From Inhella proteolytica (lineage in GTDB: Bacteria > Pseudomonadota > Gammaproteobacteria > Burkholderiales > Burkholderiaceae_C), in assembly GCF_016093275.1 (NCBI RefSeq), contig NZ_JAEDAK010000012.1:62001-126000 (forward strand): DNA of 64,000 nucleotides, given 5' to 3'. Shown here piece after piece: positions 45,105-54,302 of the stretch. The notes under the pieces are model-generated. The model saw only the letters and a program-made list of their open reading frames with translations. It was not told the origin of the DNA and did no database searches. Position numbers and translations under genes: made by a program. The stretch's first letter is position 1. Every line of letters starts with the position of its first letter.

Positions 45105-45767
45105 TCAGCTGGCGAGCAGTTCGCTGCGCGCCGGTGGGGCGCACCCCAGCGGGGCGGCGCGCCTGGGGCTGCAGGGGCTGCGTTCGGCCCAGGCTTTCAG
45201 CCCGGACAGCGTGCGATGGCCGCGCCTGTGGAACAGCGGGCGCAGCACCAGCAGGTGCTGGAGCCGCGCGACGAGATGGCGCGGGCGGTAGAGCGTTTGC
45301 ATCGTGACGAGGCTGCGATCCCTGCCGACGGCATGGATCTCGAAGCGAAAGACCAGCTGTTCCAGCGCTGCGCTGAAGCCCAGGTTGTCGCTCACCACCG
45401 CCCAGGTCAGGCGCCGGCACGGGGCCAGCTCCGTGCATTGCTCGATCCAGGTGCCGCGGCGCCCCTCCAGCTCGATGTCGCACTCATGCACATGGCCCAG
45501 CCCGAGGCCCTGCCCCATGGCCAAGGTGCAGGGGTCTGGGAGGGGCGGGGCACACGCGGTGGCGGGCTCCGCATGCATCAGCAGGGCCAGTGCGCGCACG
45601 GCGCGCTGCGGGTTGGCCGAGAGGGCAAGGACCGCGGGCATCCAGGCGGGGTACTGCAGGTCGTGGACGAGGATTGAAAAGATCGCCGGCGCGGATGCGT
45701 GGACGAGTGCTTTCGCCTGCGTCTGGATCGGGGTGTCTGGCGCATCGATTTCCAATGGGCGGCACAT
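45105..45767 (-). CDS. SRPBCC-fold (polyketide cyclase/START-like) protein
   Basis: A 220-residue protein. The N-terminal IQTQAKALVHASAPAIFSIL, WMPAVLALS and later RRGTWIEQCTELAPCRRLTW with VFRFEIHA are typical of the SRPBCC helix-grip fold that binds hydrophobic ligands. A Pro/Cys-rich tail (SPCSPRRAAPLGCAPPARSE) follows the domain. Its ligand is unknown. It diverges from a LysR gene with 161 bp between, so it may be that regulator's target. Confidence 0.7.
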   Translation of the reverse strand: MCRPLEIDAPDTPIQTQAKALVHASAPAIFSILVHDLQYPAWMPAVLALSANPQRAVRALALLMHAEPATACAPPLPDPCTLAMGQGLGLGHVHECDIELEGRRGTWIEQCTELAPCRRLTWAVVSDNLGFSAALEQLVFRFEIHAVGRDRSLVTMQTLYRPRHLVARLQHLLVLRPLFHRRGHRTLSGLKAWAERSPCSPRRAAPLGCAPPARSELLAS

Positions 45768-45928
45768 CGCAAAGCCTCCGGGGCGGTCGGTGCTGCTGCC
45801 CGCAGCGCCACGGGCGGAGGCGGGCAGAGCGGCATGGGTTCAGGCTACCCAGGTGCGGGTTTCGGAAACAGGCGCCAGGAGTCCGGTCATTGCGGACGCA
45901 CCGGATCGAATGACGGCACAGTTGCGGC

Positions 45929-46837
45929 ATGGAATCACTGCAGGACTGGCTGGCCTTCAGCCGCACGGTCGAGTTGGGCAGCTTTGCGGCGGCCGGCCGC
46001 TCCCTGGAGCAGACGGCCTCGGCCGTGGGCAAGCAGGTGGCGCGCCTGGAGAAGTTCCTCGGCGTGCGCCTCTTGCAGCGCAGCACCCGACGAATGACGC
46101 TGACGCCGGAAGGCCGGCTGGCCCATCTGCGCTGCCACGAGTTGCTGCTCGGCTTCGGGTCGCTGCGGGCGGAGCTGGCCTGCTCCGTCGGGGCCGTGGC
46201 CGGGCCGCTGCGGGTGGGGGCGCCCTGGGTGGCGCAGCACTGGTTGGTGCCCCTGCTGCCCGCCTTTCTGCAGCGTCACCCCGGGGTGCAGGTCGATCTG
46301 CACTTCTCCGACGAACAGGGCGACCTGCTCAGTGACGGGCTGGACCTGGCCATTCGCAGCGTCGTGCCGCCGGACGCACCCTGGCAGGCGCGGCCGTTAC
46401 AGGCTTTCCGGCTCCAGCTCTGGGCGGCCCCCAGCTACCTGGCGCGCAGCGGCCGACCGCAGGGCGTGGCCGATCTGAAGGCCCATCGGGCCCTGCGCTT
46501 CCGCCACCCGGACAGCGGCAAGCTCCTGCCCTGGCCCTTCCTTGCCGATGAGGCGCGCGTGCCGCCCACCGCCCTCTCGTCCAACCAGATGGAGGCGATC
46601 CGGCAGGCCTGCCTGCAGGGGCTGGGCCTGGCCTGCATGCCCGACTTCCAGGTGCGGGAGGACCTGCAGACCGGCCGGCTGGAACCCGTGCTGGCGCAGG
46701 AGCTGGTGCACCTGGGCCGCTACCAGGCGCTGTGGCTTCGCGGCGTGCCGGTGGCGCCGCGGGTGCGGGCCTTCATCGAGCACCTGGCCGCTGCTGCCGG
46801 CAAGGGCGGCGGCCGGCCGCCGCCGAAGGCGCGGTAG
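45929..46837 (+). CDS. LysR-family transcriptional regulator
   Basis: A 302-residue LysR protein. The N-terminal helix-turn-helix is at about residues 5-62 (DWLAFSRTVELGSFAAAGRS, GKQVARLEKFLGVRLLQRST). The ligand domain carries PLRVGAPWVAQHWLVPLLPA and PDFQVREDLQTGRLEPVL. The AAAG/LARPSS-type effector is unknown. It is divergent from the SRPBCC gene and convergent with the peptidase gene, so the SRPBCC-livM pair is the most likely target. Confidence 0.9.
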   Translation: MESLQDWLAFSRTVELGSFAAAGRSLEQTASAVGKQVARLEKFLGVRLLQRSTRRMTLTPEGRLAHLRCHELLLGFGSLRAELACSVGAVAGPLRVGAPWVAQHWLVPLLPAFLQRHPGVQVDLHFSDEQGDLLSDGLDLAIRSVVPPDAPWQARPLQAFRLQLWAAPSYLARSGRPQGVADLKAHRALRFRHPDSGKLLPWPFLADEARVPPTALSSNQMEAIRQACLQGLGLACMPDFQVREDLQTGRLEPVLAQELVHLGRYQALWLRGVPVAPRVRAFIEHLAAAAGKGGGRPPPKAR

Positions 46838-46862
46838 TGCCCCGCCGGCTCCAGCGCGCTTC

Positions 46863-47342
46863 TTAGCGGGACACCAGCCAGTGCGGATCCACCAGATTGC
46901 GCCCCGAGCCGTAGAACGCCGGCCAGGGGCCGATCCAGCGGCTGCCGTTGGCCCAGGGGTCATCCACGCCGACCTGCAACTGAGCCGGAACGGCGGGGTC
47001 GCCCTGCATCAGGCTGATCACCATCACATGCTTGAAGCGGCGGGTCAGCTGGTACCAGCCAAACAGGGCAATCGGGCCGCGGCGCAGTTCCTCAAGGATC
47101 AAGTCAGGGCGCAGCGGCTTGATCGGCCGTGCACGCAAGCCCACGGCGGCGGCGGCCAGGTCGGGGCGCAGCAGCGAGCCGTCCTCGGGGCTGCGTGCCG
47201 TGGCGGGGACGCGGTCGGCCAGGTCGAGGGCGTCCGACCAGCTGTGCCGCCCCTTGAGCATGGCCAGGGCACAGGCCCAGCAGTAGTTCTCGTCGCGCTG
47301 GGTGATGTGATGGACGCGGTGGTTGATCTGCACAGTGGGCAT
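46863..47342 (-). CDS. Papain-like/C39-type cysteine peptidase-like protein
   Basis: A 159-residue protein with the signature of papain-like (C39_2/C70-like) peptidases. QRDENYCWACALAMLKGR holds the Gln and nucleophilic Cys (about residues 15-25). GPIALFGWYQLTRRFKHVMVI holds the catalytic His (about 107), and VGVDDPWANG holds the Asp/Asn (about 128). There is no signal peptide, so it would act in the cytoplasm or be secreted by another route. Similar domains occur in toxins and effectors. The start at 47342 (MPTVQINH) is the first ATG before the conserved block. No immunity-like partner is adjacent. Confidence 0.7.
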   Translation of the reverse strand: MPTVQINHRVHHITQRDENYCWACALAMLKGRHSWSDALDLADRVPATARSPEDGSLLRPDLAAAAVGLRARPIKPLRPDLILEELRRGPIALFGWYQLTRRFKHVMVISLMQGDPAVPAQLQVGVDDPWANGSRWIGPWPAFYGSGRNLVDPHWLVSR

Positions 47343-47440
47343 GTTCTGGCGCTCCCGACTTGGAACCCGCAAGCGTAGGTCGCCCTGCCGCCCGGGCGAT
47401 CACGGCGCAGCCCCGCAACTCGGGGGACTGCGTGCTCGGT

Positions 47441-48730
47441 CTATATGGGGCGCCCGGCCACCCACACGCCTTCCAGCAGCCGCTCATCTCCCAGCATCAG
47501 CCACGCAAACAGCCGCTCGTGCAAGGACCGCGCAATCGACAGCCGATGCGCCAGCACCGAGCCCTCGTCGGCCCAGCGCCAGCAGCAGAGGTCCGCCATC
47601 AGCCCGGGCTCCAACCGACCAATCTCGTGGCCGAGGTTCAGCGACTCCGCATTGCCCGCCGTGGCCGCGTGCAGCAGCGTGAAGGCGTCCAGGCGCTGGC
47701 CCTGCAGGGCGGCGACCTGGTAGGCGGCGGCGAGGGTGCGCTGCATGGAGAGGCTGACGCCGCCACCCACATCGCTGGCGATCGACAGGCGAACCCCCTC
47801 GGCCGCGCGGCCGCGCCAGTCGAACAGGCCGCTGCCCAGGAACAGGTTGCTGGTGGGGCTGTGGGCAATCACGGCGCCGGTACTTCGCAGCGCGGCGCGG
47901 TCGTTCTCGTCCAGCCAAATGCCATGGGCCAGGGTGCTGTTCGGGCCCAGCAGGCGGTGCCGTTCGTACACGCCCAGGTAGCTGCGGGCGGATGGGAAGA
48001 GCTGGCGCACCCACTCGACCTCGGCGCGGTTCTCGGCCACATGGGTCTGCAAGTAGCTGCCGGGGTGGGCGGCGAGCAGGTCGCCGGCCATGTCCAGCTG
48101 CGCCTCGCTGCTGGTGGGGGCGAAGCGCACGGTATGGGCGTAGGCATTGCGCCCCTGGCCGTGCCAGCGCTGGATCAGGTCGATGCTGTCGCGTTCGGCT
48201 TCCTGAACGGTGTCGCGCAGGCCGTCGGGGGCGTGGCGGTCCATCAGGCATTTGCCGGTGATCAGGCGCATGCCGCGGGCCTCGGCCGCGCCGAAGAGGG
48301 CGTCGACGCTGCACTTGTGCACGGTGGGGAAGACCAGGGCGGCGGTGGTGCCGTGGGCCAGCAGCTGGTCCAGGAAGCGCGTGCTGCCGGCGGCGGCTAC
48401 GGCTGGGTCGGCCCAGGCCTTCTCGGCCGGGAAGGTGTAGCGGTTCAGCCAGTCCAGCAGCTCGGTGCCGTAGCTGGCGATGACATCCAGCTGCGGCGCG
48501 TGCACATGGGTGTCGATGAAGCCGGGCAGGATCAGCCGGCCGGGTCGTTCGTCGCGCGGCCAGCTGGCGTCGGGGGCATCGGGCTGGATGGCTTGGATGC
48601 GGCCGTTCTCGATCAGCAGCCAGTGCTTCGGGCGCCAGCGCACCGTGGGCGGCGGGGTGTCGAGATCGGCGTCGGCAGGGCAGGGCGCGGTGACATCCAG
48701 CAGGTCACCGAAGACAGCAAGTCGGGTCAT
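47441..48730 (-). CDS. guaD: Guanine deaminase
   Basis: A 429-residue amidohydrolase. The zinc motif is FIDTHVHAPQLD (about residues 72-83), followed by YGTELLDWLNRYTFPAEKAW, which is specific for guanine deaminases. Further ligands are His in QTHVAENRAEV (about 237) and Asp in IASDVGGGVSLSM (about 325). It converts guanine to xanthine and ammonia. It overlaps the acyl-CoA dehydrogenase gene by 4 bases. With pyrimidine and beta-alanine genes in the window, it adds a purine-base salvage/breakdown step, though no xanthine dehydrogenase is near. Confidence 0.93.
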   Translation of the reverse strand: MTRLAVFGDLLDVTAPCPADADLDTPPPTVRWRPKHWLLIENGRIQAIQPDAPDASWPRDERPGRLILPGFIDTHVHAPQLDVIASYGTELLDWLNRYTFPAEKAWADPAVAAAGSTRFLDQLLAHGTTAALVFPTVHKCSVDALFGAAEARGMRLITGKCLMDRHAPDGLRDTVQEAERDSIDLIQRWHGQGRNAYAHTVRFAPTSSEAQLDMAGDLLAAHPGSYLQTHVAENRAEVEWVRQLFPSARSYLGVYERHRLLGPNSTLAHGIWLDENDRAALRSTGAVIAHSPTSNLFLGSGLFDWRGRAAEGVRLSIASDVGGGVSLSMQRTLAAAYQVAALQGQRLDAFTLLHAATAGNAESLNLGHEIGRLEPGLMADLCCWRWADEGSVLAHRLSIARSLHERLFAWLMLGDERLLEGVWVAGRPI

Positions 48731-50334
48731 TGAAGTTGTACTGCGCGCTCCAGGTGCGCACGCGCATGCGCCAAGGGGCTGGCGCCAAACATCCCGCCTG
48801 GCCGGTGCAGGCGGCTGGACAGAAAGTCCGTCGCCATTGTGGCCGGGCTGCGTTCGCGCAGCAGCGCGGCTTGCGCCAGCAGCACCAGCTCCTGGGCCAG
48901 GGCGCGAGCGGCGGGTTCGGCATCGGCTGCGAACAGGGCCTTGCGCAGGCTGGCGGCGCGGGTGCGCTCGGGGGCGTCCAGCGTTGGGTCCAGCTGGTCG
49001 AACCAGGCCTGCAGCGCGGGCGCCTCGCGCTGGGCGGCGCGCAGCACATCCAGCGCCATCACATTGCCGCTGCCTTCCCAGATGCTATTCACCGGTGCCT
49101 CGCGGTACAGGCGCGCCAGCAGGCCGGTTTCCACATAGCCGTTGCCGCCCAGCACCTCCATGGCCTCGCCGGTGGCGGCCAGGGCGCGCTTGCAGACCCA
49201 GAGCTTGGCGGCGGGGGTGAGTACGCGCGCCCAGGCGCGCTCGACGGGGTCGTCATCGCGGGCGTCGAAGCTTTCGGCCAGGCGCAGCATCAGCTGCAGC
49301 GCGGCCTCGCTCTCGATCGCCAGATCGCCCAGCACCTGCTGCATCAGCGGCTGGTCGATCAGCAACTTGCCAAAGGCCGAGCGGCCGCGCGCCCAGTGCA
49401 GGGCTTGCACCAGGCCGGCGCGCATCAGCGCCGCGCTGCCCACCACGCATTGCAGGCGCGTGAAGCCGGCCATTTCGGCCAGGATGGCGATGCCTCGGCC
49501 CGGCGCGCCGACCAGCAGGCCCTGGCTGGCGTGGAACTCGACCTCGGAGCTGCTGTTGCTGCGGTTGCCCAGCTTGTCCTTCAGGCGCTGGATGCGCACG
49601 CCGTTGAGGGCGCTGCCGTCCAGCTGCCAGCGCGGCACGAGGAAGCAGCTTGGGCCCTCTTCGGTGCGCGCCAGCACCAGGTGGGCGTCGCACATCGGGG
49701 CGGAGAAGAACCATTTGTGCCCGTCGATGGCATAGGCCGCCGCGCCCTGCCAGTGCCAGCCCAGCGGGGTGGCGGTGCTGGCGCAGCTGCGCAGGTCCGA
49801 GCCGCCCTGCTTCTCCGTCATGCCCATGCCGATCCACAGCGTGGCCTTCTCGCCCCAGGGGCGGTCGGCGGCATCGTGGGCGCGGCCGTGCAGGCCGTCG
49901 CGCAGCGCGGCGTACAGCGCCGGGGCGTGGCGTTGCAGCACGGCGATGCCGGCCTGCGTCATCGTGGCCGGGCAGAGGCTGCCGGCCTCCACCTGGCCGT
50001 GCAGATAGAAGCCCGCAGCTGCGTGCGCCCAGCTGCTGCCTTCAAAGGGCGCGGCGATGAAGCCGCCGCCGCGGATGGCGGCCAGCAGGCGCTGCCAATG
50101 GGGGTGGAAGTCCACGCGGTCGATGCGGCGGCCGCGTCCGTCGTAGGTGTGCAGCTCGGGCGGGCGGCGGTTGGCCTGCTCGGCCCAGTCGAAGGCGGTG
50201 GGGCTGCCGATCTGCGCGCCGTAGCGTGCCAGAGCCGACGCCCGATCGGCATCGGCGCCCAGGCGCTCGCGCAGCGCGGGGTCGGCGGCCCAGAGGTCCA
50301 GGCCGCGGCATTCGTCCACCAGGTTGTCGTTCAT
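48727..50334 (-). CDS. Acyl-CoA dehydrogenase-like flavoprotein, AidB family
   Basis: A 535-residue acyl-CoA dehydrogenase of the AidB type. The N-terminal extension begins NDNLVDECRGLDLWAADPAL. The FAD segment is GMGMTEKQGGSDLRS (about residue 185). The catalytic region near ALAATGEAMEVLGGNGYVET (about 410) and LYREAPVNSIWEGSGNVMAL (about 432) follow. E. coli AidB binds DNA and FAD in the alkylation response and has weak isovaleryl-CoA dehydrogenase activity. The gene is overlapped on both sides by 4 bases (guaD and the GGDEF gene), an odd operon mix. Confidence 0.87.
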   Translation of the reverse strand: MNDNLVDECRGLDLWAADPALRERLGADADRASALARYGAQIGSPTAFDWAEQANRRPPELHTYDGRGRRIDRVDFHPHWQRLLAAIRGGGFIAAPFEGSSWAHAAAGFYLHGQVEAGSLCPATMTQAGIAVLQRHAPALYAALRDGLHGRAHDAADRPWGEKATLWIGMGMTEKQGGSDLRSCASTATPLGWHWQGAAAYAIDGHKWFFSAPMCDAHLVLARTEEGPSCFLVPRWQLDGSALNGVRIQRLKDKLGNRSNSSSEVEFHASQGLLVGAPGRGIAILAEMAGFTRLQCVVGSAALMRAGLVQALHWARGRSAFGKLLIDQPLMQQVLGDLAIESEAALQLMLRLAESFDARDDDPVERAWARVLTPAAKLWVCKRALAATGEAMEVLGGNGYVETGLLARLYREAPVNSIWEGSGNVMALDVLRAAQREAPALQAWFDQLDPTLDAPERTRAASLRKALFAADAEPAARALAQELVLLAQAALLRERSPATMATDFLSSRLHRPGGMFGASPLAHARAHLERAVQLQ

Positions 50335-51500
50335 GCGTCTTCGGGCAGCAGCCCCGGTTCGGCGCACAGGCGCCCGCGCCCGCCATGCTTGGCGGTGTAG
50401 AGGCCGGCATCGGCGCGGCGCAGCATGTCCTCGACATGGCGGTCACCCGGGCGCAGCAGGGCCCAGCCGGCGCTGTAGTCGATCGGGAAGCCGAGCTCCT
50501 TCTCGGCGTGCTCGGCCAGGCTGCTGCGCAGGCGGCGGTCCAGGGCCGTCACGCCCTCGCCTTCGCTGCGGTTGAGCAGCACGGCGAATTCCTCGCCGGC
50601 CAGGCGCGCGGCGCAGTCGCCCGGGCGCACGGCGGCACGCAGCAGGCGCGCCAGCAGGCCCAGGGCCTCGTCGCCGCGGGCGTGGCCGTGCAGGTTGTTG
50701 ACCTGGCTGAAGTGGTCCACGTCCAGCAGCATCACCGCCAGAGGTTCGCGGTGCCGGCGTGCCACCGAGATCATTTCGTTGCCGCGTTGGTCGAAGGCGC
50801 GGCGGTTGGCCAGCTGGGTCAGGCTGTCCGTCTTGGCCTGGTGGCGCAGCCGACCCTCGGCCTCGCCGCGCCAGGCGGCCAGGTAGGCCATCGCACCCAG
50901 GCTGGCGCCCAGCAGGGCCACCAGCAGGTAGGCGCGGGCGAACAGCGAATCGCTGCGCAGCGAGGGGTAGAGCGCCGGCTCCAGCAGGCCGGTACCGGCG
51001 CGCCAGAGCGTCATCAGGAAGAGCAGGGCCAGCGGTGCGGCCATCACGGCGCGCCAGCGCGGGCTGGTTTCGGGGGCGCGCGGCGTGCGCCAGGCCAGGC
51101 CCAGCAGCAGCAGGGCCTGCAGCAGCGCCAGCCAGGCATTGGCGGCACCCTGGCGGATCAGCGGCTGCTCGGCGCCCAGCAGCAGCAGCGGCGGCTCCAG
51201 CGCCAGCAGCGCCCAGGCCCAGCGCATGCCGGGACGCCCGCCCAGCCAGCCCTGCAGCGCGCGCAGGCACAGCACCAGGCTCAGACCGACGAGAAAGTAG
51301 GACAGCGTGAGCCCGAACACCGGCGCCACGCGTTCGCCCAGCAGCAGGAAGATCCAGCCGCCGAAATGCGCCCACAGACTGGCCTGGGCCCAGCGCAGCG
51401 CCGGGCTGCCGCGCCAGCCGGTGAGCACCGGCAGCACCGCGGCCAGGGCGAGCAGCTGCAGCGGCAGCAACAGCGTCAGGGTGGGGAGGTCAAGCGCCAT
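50331..51500 (-). CDS. Membrane diguanylate cyclase (AGEEF active site)
   Basis: A 389-residue protein. Seven or eight hydrophobic helices form an uncharacterised membrane sensor (about residues 1-200). A GGDEF domain follows with DSLTQLANRRAFDQR (about 222), VMLLDVDHFSQVNNLHGHA (about 254) and the signature RLAGEEFAVLL (about 295). The first Gly of GGEEF is Ala, which many active cyclases tolerate. An RxxD inhibitory site (RPGD) lies five residues upstream, so product feedback is likely. It begins the overlapping set with the AidB-like and guaD genes. Confidence 0.88.
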   Translation of the reverse strand: MALDLPTLTLLLPLQLLALAAVLPVLTGWRGSPALRWAQASLWAHFGGWIFLLLGERVAPVFGLTLSYFLVGLSLVLCLRALQGWLGGRPGMRWAWALLALEPPLLLLGAEQPLIRQGAANAWLALLQALLLLGLAWRTPRAPETSPRWRAVMAAPLALLFLMTLWRAGTGLLEPALYPSLRSDSLFARAYLLVALLGASLGAMAYLAAWRGEAEGRLRHQAKTDSLTQLANRRAFDQRGNEMISVARRHREPLAVMLLDVDHFSQVNNLHGHARGDEALGLLARLLRAAVRPGDCAARLAGEEFAVLLNRSEGEGVTALDRRLRSSLAEHAEKELGFPIDYSAGWALLRPGDRHVEDMLRRADAGLYTAKHGGRGRLCAEPGLLPEDA

Positions 51501-51588
51501 GGCCTCTTGAGCATAGCCACGGGCTGCGGCGCGCAAGGGCGGGTTTGCGCGCTGCCTGTGGCGGCGCCGCCTCGGCAGCATCGGGGGC

Positions 51589-53214
51589 ATGTCCACGCCG
51601 CCCGTCCAGGTCGAAACCCTGCACCAGATCCTGCTGTGGCCGCTGCGCCTGCTGCGCAGTGGCGAGGCGGCGCGTTCGCGCCGGCCCTGGGAATGGCTGC
51701 AGGCGCAGACCGATTCCCCCTGGCGCGAGCTGCAGGATGAATACACCGGCGAGCCCGACAAATTCCACGAGCGCCACTACCAGGAGTTCCTGACCTTCCT
51801 GCCCTATGTCCAGCGGGTGCTGTTCGGCGAAGGCCGTTCGCCCCAGCAGGCCGATGACTGCCTGGGCGAATCCGGCATGAAGACCTTCCGTCGGTATGAC
51901 GTGGCGGCCTTCGAGGTGGTGACGCAACCGGGCCGCGCCCCGCTGCGCCTGCAGGTCGTGCACATCGACCTGATCTTCTTCTACGACATCGACGCCGTGC
52001 TGCTGAACGTGGAGCTGCGCGGTGAGCAGCTGCCGCTGCCGGAGGCGCAGGAGCTGCTCTACCGCCTGGGCCGCGCCTACCCGGCCGGCTGGGACGAGCG
52101 CGGCCTGCCCCTGCACTGCCTGGCCGAGAGCCGCTTCCTGGATGCCGAGGGCCGCGTGCTGGCCGAATCGGACACGCGCGAGCGCGAGCCCTTCATTGCG
52201 CACGTGCAGCAACGCCGCGCGCCGCGCATCGCGCGCCACTGGGCCTGGCTGCTCGAACCCCTGGTGCCCGACCACGGCGAGAAGAGCGGCCCGCTGCGCT
52301 ACCGCCAGGTCGAGTACTACCGCATGCCGGTGATGGCCTACCTGGCCCTGGACGACCCGCAGCGCCTGAGCCGCGCCGACTTCGTGCGCTTGGGCCTGGT
52401 GTGCGGCGCCGGTGATGGCCAGCTGCCCTACGGCGAACAGCACCTGGCCGAGTTCGAGGCGCGCCACTGCTGGGATCGCTTCTGGTGCAGCCAGGGCGCC
52501 GCGCCCTACACCCGCTACCTGAGCTGCGGCCATGCGCTGGTGGTGCTGGGCAGCGCGCGCGCCAGCTTCTTCACCCACCGCGAGCGCGGCGTGCTGGCGC
52601 AGTTCCGCCACCAGCACTTCATGCTCTTCCTGCTCGTGCACTTCCAGAAGGCCGCGCTGCTGATGTTCTCGGACCGGCTGGTGGATGCGCTGCGCCGGCT
52701 CAACATTGGCGACGTCGAGAACGTGCGCATCTTCAAGCGCGAGATCCGCGCCTGCTTCGAGGGCTTTCTGCGCTTCACCCACCGCTACTGGTTCCTGGAC
52801 GTGAGCGAGCAGGTGCAGGCGCGTGCGCTGCACCGTCTGCTGCTGCAGCACCTGGAGGTGCAGCCGCTGTACGCCGAGGTCAAGCAGCGCATCGAGGACA
52901 TGGCGCAGTACCTGGAGACCGACAACGTGCGCCGCCAGGCCAACACCGTGGTGCGGCTCACGGTCGTCACCATCTTCGGCCTGGTGGGCACCATCACCAC
53001 CGGCTTCCTGGGCATGAACCTGCTGGCCGAGGCCGATTCGCCGCTCTGGCAGCGCCTGGCCGTGTTCGGGCTCACGCTCGGCGCCACGCTCTGGCTGACG
53101 GCCTACACCATCGTCAAGAGCAAGCGCCTGTCGGATTTTCTCGACGCGCTCTCGGACGAGCGCCTGCCGCTGCGCGCCAAGCTGGGCAGCCTGCTGGCGG
53201 TGTGGCGGGAGTGA
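51589..53214 (+). CDS. CorA-like membrane protein with a large unknown N-terminal domain
   Basis: A 541-residue protein. The C-terminal end has two close hydrophobic helices with a GMN signature (GTITTGFLGMNLLAEADSPL, about residues 477-495). A basic tail follows, the arrangement of CorA-family metal channels. A helical bundle rich in basic and aromatic residues precedes it (FRHQHFMLFLLVHFQKAALL, DVENVRIFKREIRACFEG). The first 300 residues (QVVHIDLIFFYDIDAVLLNV, VEYYRMPVMAYLALDDPQRL) resemble nothing I know. If CorA-like, it may move divalent cations; the N-terminal part may sense or bind a ligand. Confident it is a real gene, not of its function. Confidence 0.65.
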   Translation: MSTPPVQVETLHQILLWPLRLLRSGEAARSRRPWEWLQAQTDSPWRELQDEYTGEPDKFHERHYQEFLTFLPYVQRVLFGEGRSPQQADDCLGESGMKTFRRYDVAAFEVVTQPGRAPLRLQVVHIDLIFFYDIDAVLLNVELRGEQLPLPEAQELLYRLGRAYPAGWDERGLPLHCLAESRFLDAEGRVLAESDTREREPFIAHVQQRRAPRIARHWAWLLEPLVPDHGEKSGPLRYRQVEYYRMPVMAYLALDDPQRLSRADFVRLGLVCGAGDGQLPYGEQHLAEFEARHCWDRFWCSQGAAPYTRYLSCGHALVVLGSARASFFTHRERGVLAQFRHQHFMLFLLVHFQKAALLMFSDRLVDALRRLNIGDVENVRIFKREIRACFEGFLRFTHRYWFLDVSEQVQARALHRLLLQHLEVQPLYAEVKQRIEDMAQYLETDNVRRQANTVVRLTVVTIFGLVGTITTGFLGMNLLAEADSPLWQRLAVFGLTLGATLWLTAYTIVKSKRLSDFLDALSDERLPLRAKLGSLLAVWRE

Positions 53215-53334
53215 TCGGGCATGGATTGCGCGCAAGCTTGGCCGCCCCGTGACGGATTCACGCCGCCCGGCTGGCCGGGTCGCCCACTCGCGGGGGGCAG
53301 GGCCCTGGAGGCGATTTCTACACTCGCCGGCATC

Positions 53335-54297
53335 GTGAAACGTCTCGTCACATCGTTGCTGACGCTGCTCGCCTCGGGCGGGCTGCTGGCCTCCACCACC
53401 GCCATTCCCAGCCTCAGCCTGGACCAGCTGCCGCGCCCGGCCACGCCGCCGGCCGAGGCCGGCCCCGTGGTGCCCGCCCAGGTGGAGCGCTGGCGCCAGG
53501 AGGCTGAGGCCCTGGAGCATGGCGACGGCGGCCTGCGCGACCCGGTGCGCGCCGCCCAGCTCTACTGCCGCGCCGCCCGCCATGGCGATGCCCTGGCCCA
53601 GTACAACCTGGCCTGGATGCTGACCAATGGCCGCGGCATCGAGCGCGACGATGCCCAGGCTGCCCACCTCTTTGCCGCCGCCGCCGAACAGGGCCTGGAG
53701 CAGGCGCAGAACATGGCCAAGACCCTGGGCACGCCGCTGGGCGAGCCGCCGGCCTGCCTGCGCGCGCCGCCACCTGAGCTGCCTGCCCCGCCGCAGGCCA
53801 AGGCCAAGGCCACGCAGCCGCAGCGCGCCGTGCCCCTGCCCATCCCGCCCAACGCGCCCGAGCCCATCGTGCGCTTCGTCAAGCTGGTGGCGCCCGACTA
53901 CCAGCTGGCCCCCGAGCTGGTGCTGGCGGTGATGGCCACCGAATCCAACTTCAACCCCCTGGCCGAATCGCCCAAGAACGCCCAGGGCCTGATGCAGCTG
54001 ATCCCCGACACCGCCGCGCGCTTCAAGGTGCGCAATCTGCGCGACCCGGCGCAGAACATCCACGGCGGCATGGCTTATCTGCGCTGGCTGATGGCCTACT
54101 TCCAGGGAGACGTGCAGCTGGTGCTGGCCGCCTACAACGCCGGTGAACGCGCCGTGGAGCGCTACCGCGGCGTGCCGCCCTATGCCGAGACGCAGAGCTA
54201 TGTGCGGCGCATCCTGGCGCGCCTGAACTGGACCCTGCGCCTGCCCTACGACGCCAAGATCACCGCTCCCTCCGCCATGCTGGCGCGCGGGGGCTGA
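53335..54297 (+). CDS. Lytic transglycosylase with Sel1-like repeats
   Basis: About 320 residues with a GTG start at 53335 and a signal peptide (LVTSLLTLLASGGLLAST). Two Sel1-like repeats (about residues 60-135, with LAQYNLAWMLTNGRGIERDD) precede a Pro/Lys/Ala linker. A soluble lytic transglycosylase domain follows, with the catalytic Glu in AVMATESNFNPLAESPKNAQ (about 202) and AAYNAGERAVERY (about 267). It cuts peptidoglycan in the periplasm, possibly aided by partners bound to the Sel1 region. The DGC-like gene follows after 5 bp. Confidence 0.85.
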   Translation: MKRLVTSLLTLLASGGLLASTTAIPSLSLDQLPRPATPPAEAGPVVPAQVERWRQEAEALEHGDGGLRDPVRAAQLYCRAARHGDALAQYNLAWMLTNGRGIERDDAQAAHLFAAAAEQGLEQAQNMAKTLGTPLGEPPACLRAPPPELPAPPQAKAKATQPQRAVPLPIPPNAPEPIVRFVKLVAPDYQLAPELVLAVMATESNFNPLAESPKNAQGLMQLIPDTAARFKVRNLRDPAQNIHGGMAYLRWLMAYFQGDVQLVLAAYNAGERAVERYRGVPPYAETQSYVRRILARLNWTLRLPYDAKITAPSAMLARGG

Positions 54298-54302
54298 GCG
54301 GC

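Noticed and set aside
53215-53334. An extended transglycosylase start at 53221
   Set aside because: The added residues are not signal-like; the GTG at 53335 starts a normal signal peptide.
51490-54063. 857-residue open frame antisense to the CorA-like and transglycosylase genes
   Set aside because: It crosses the boundary between two well-supported genes and has the typical shadow-frame composition.
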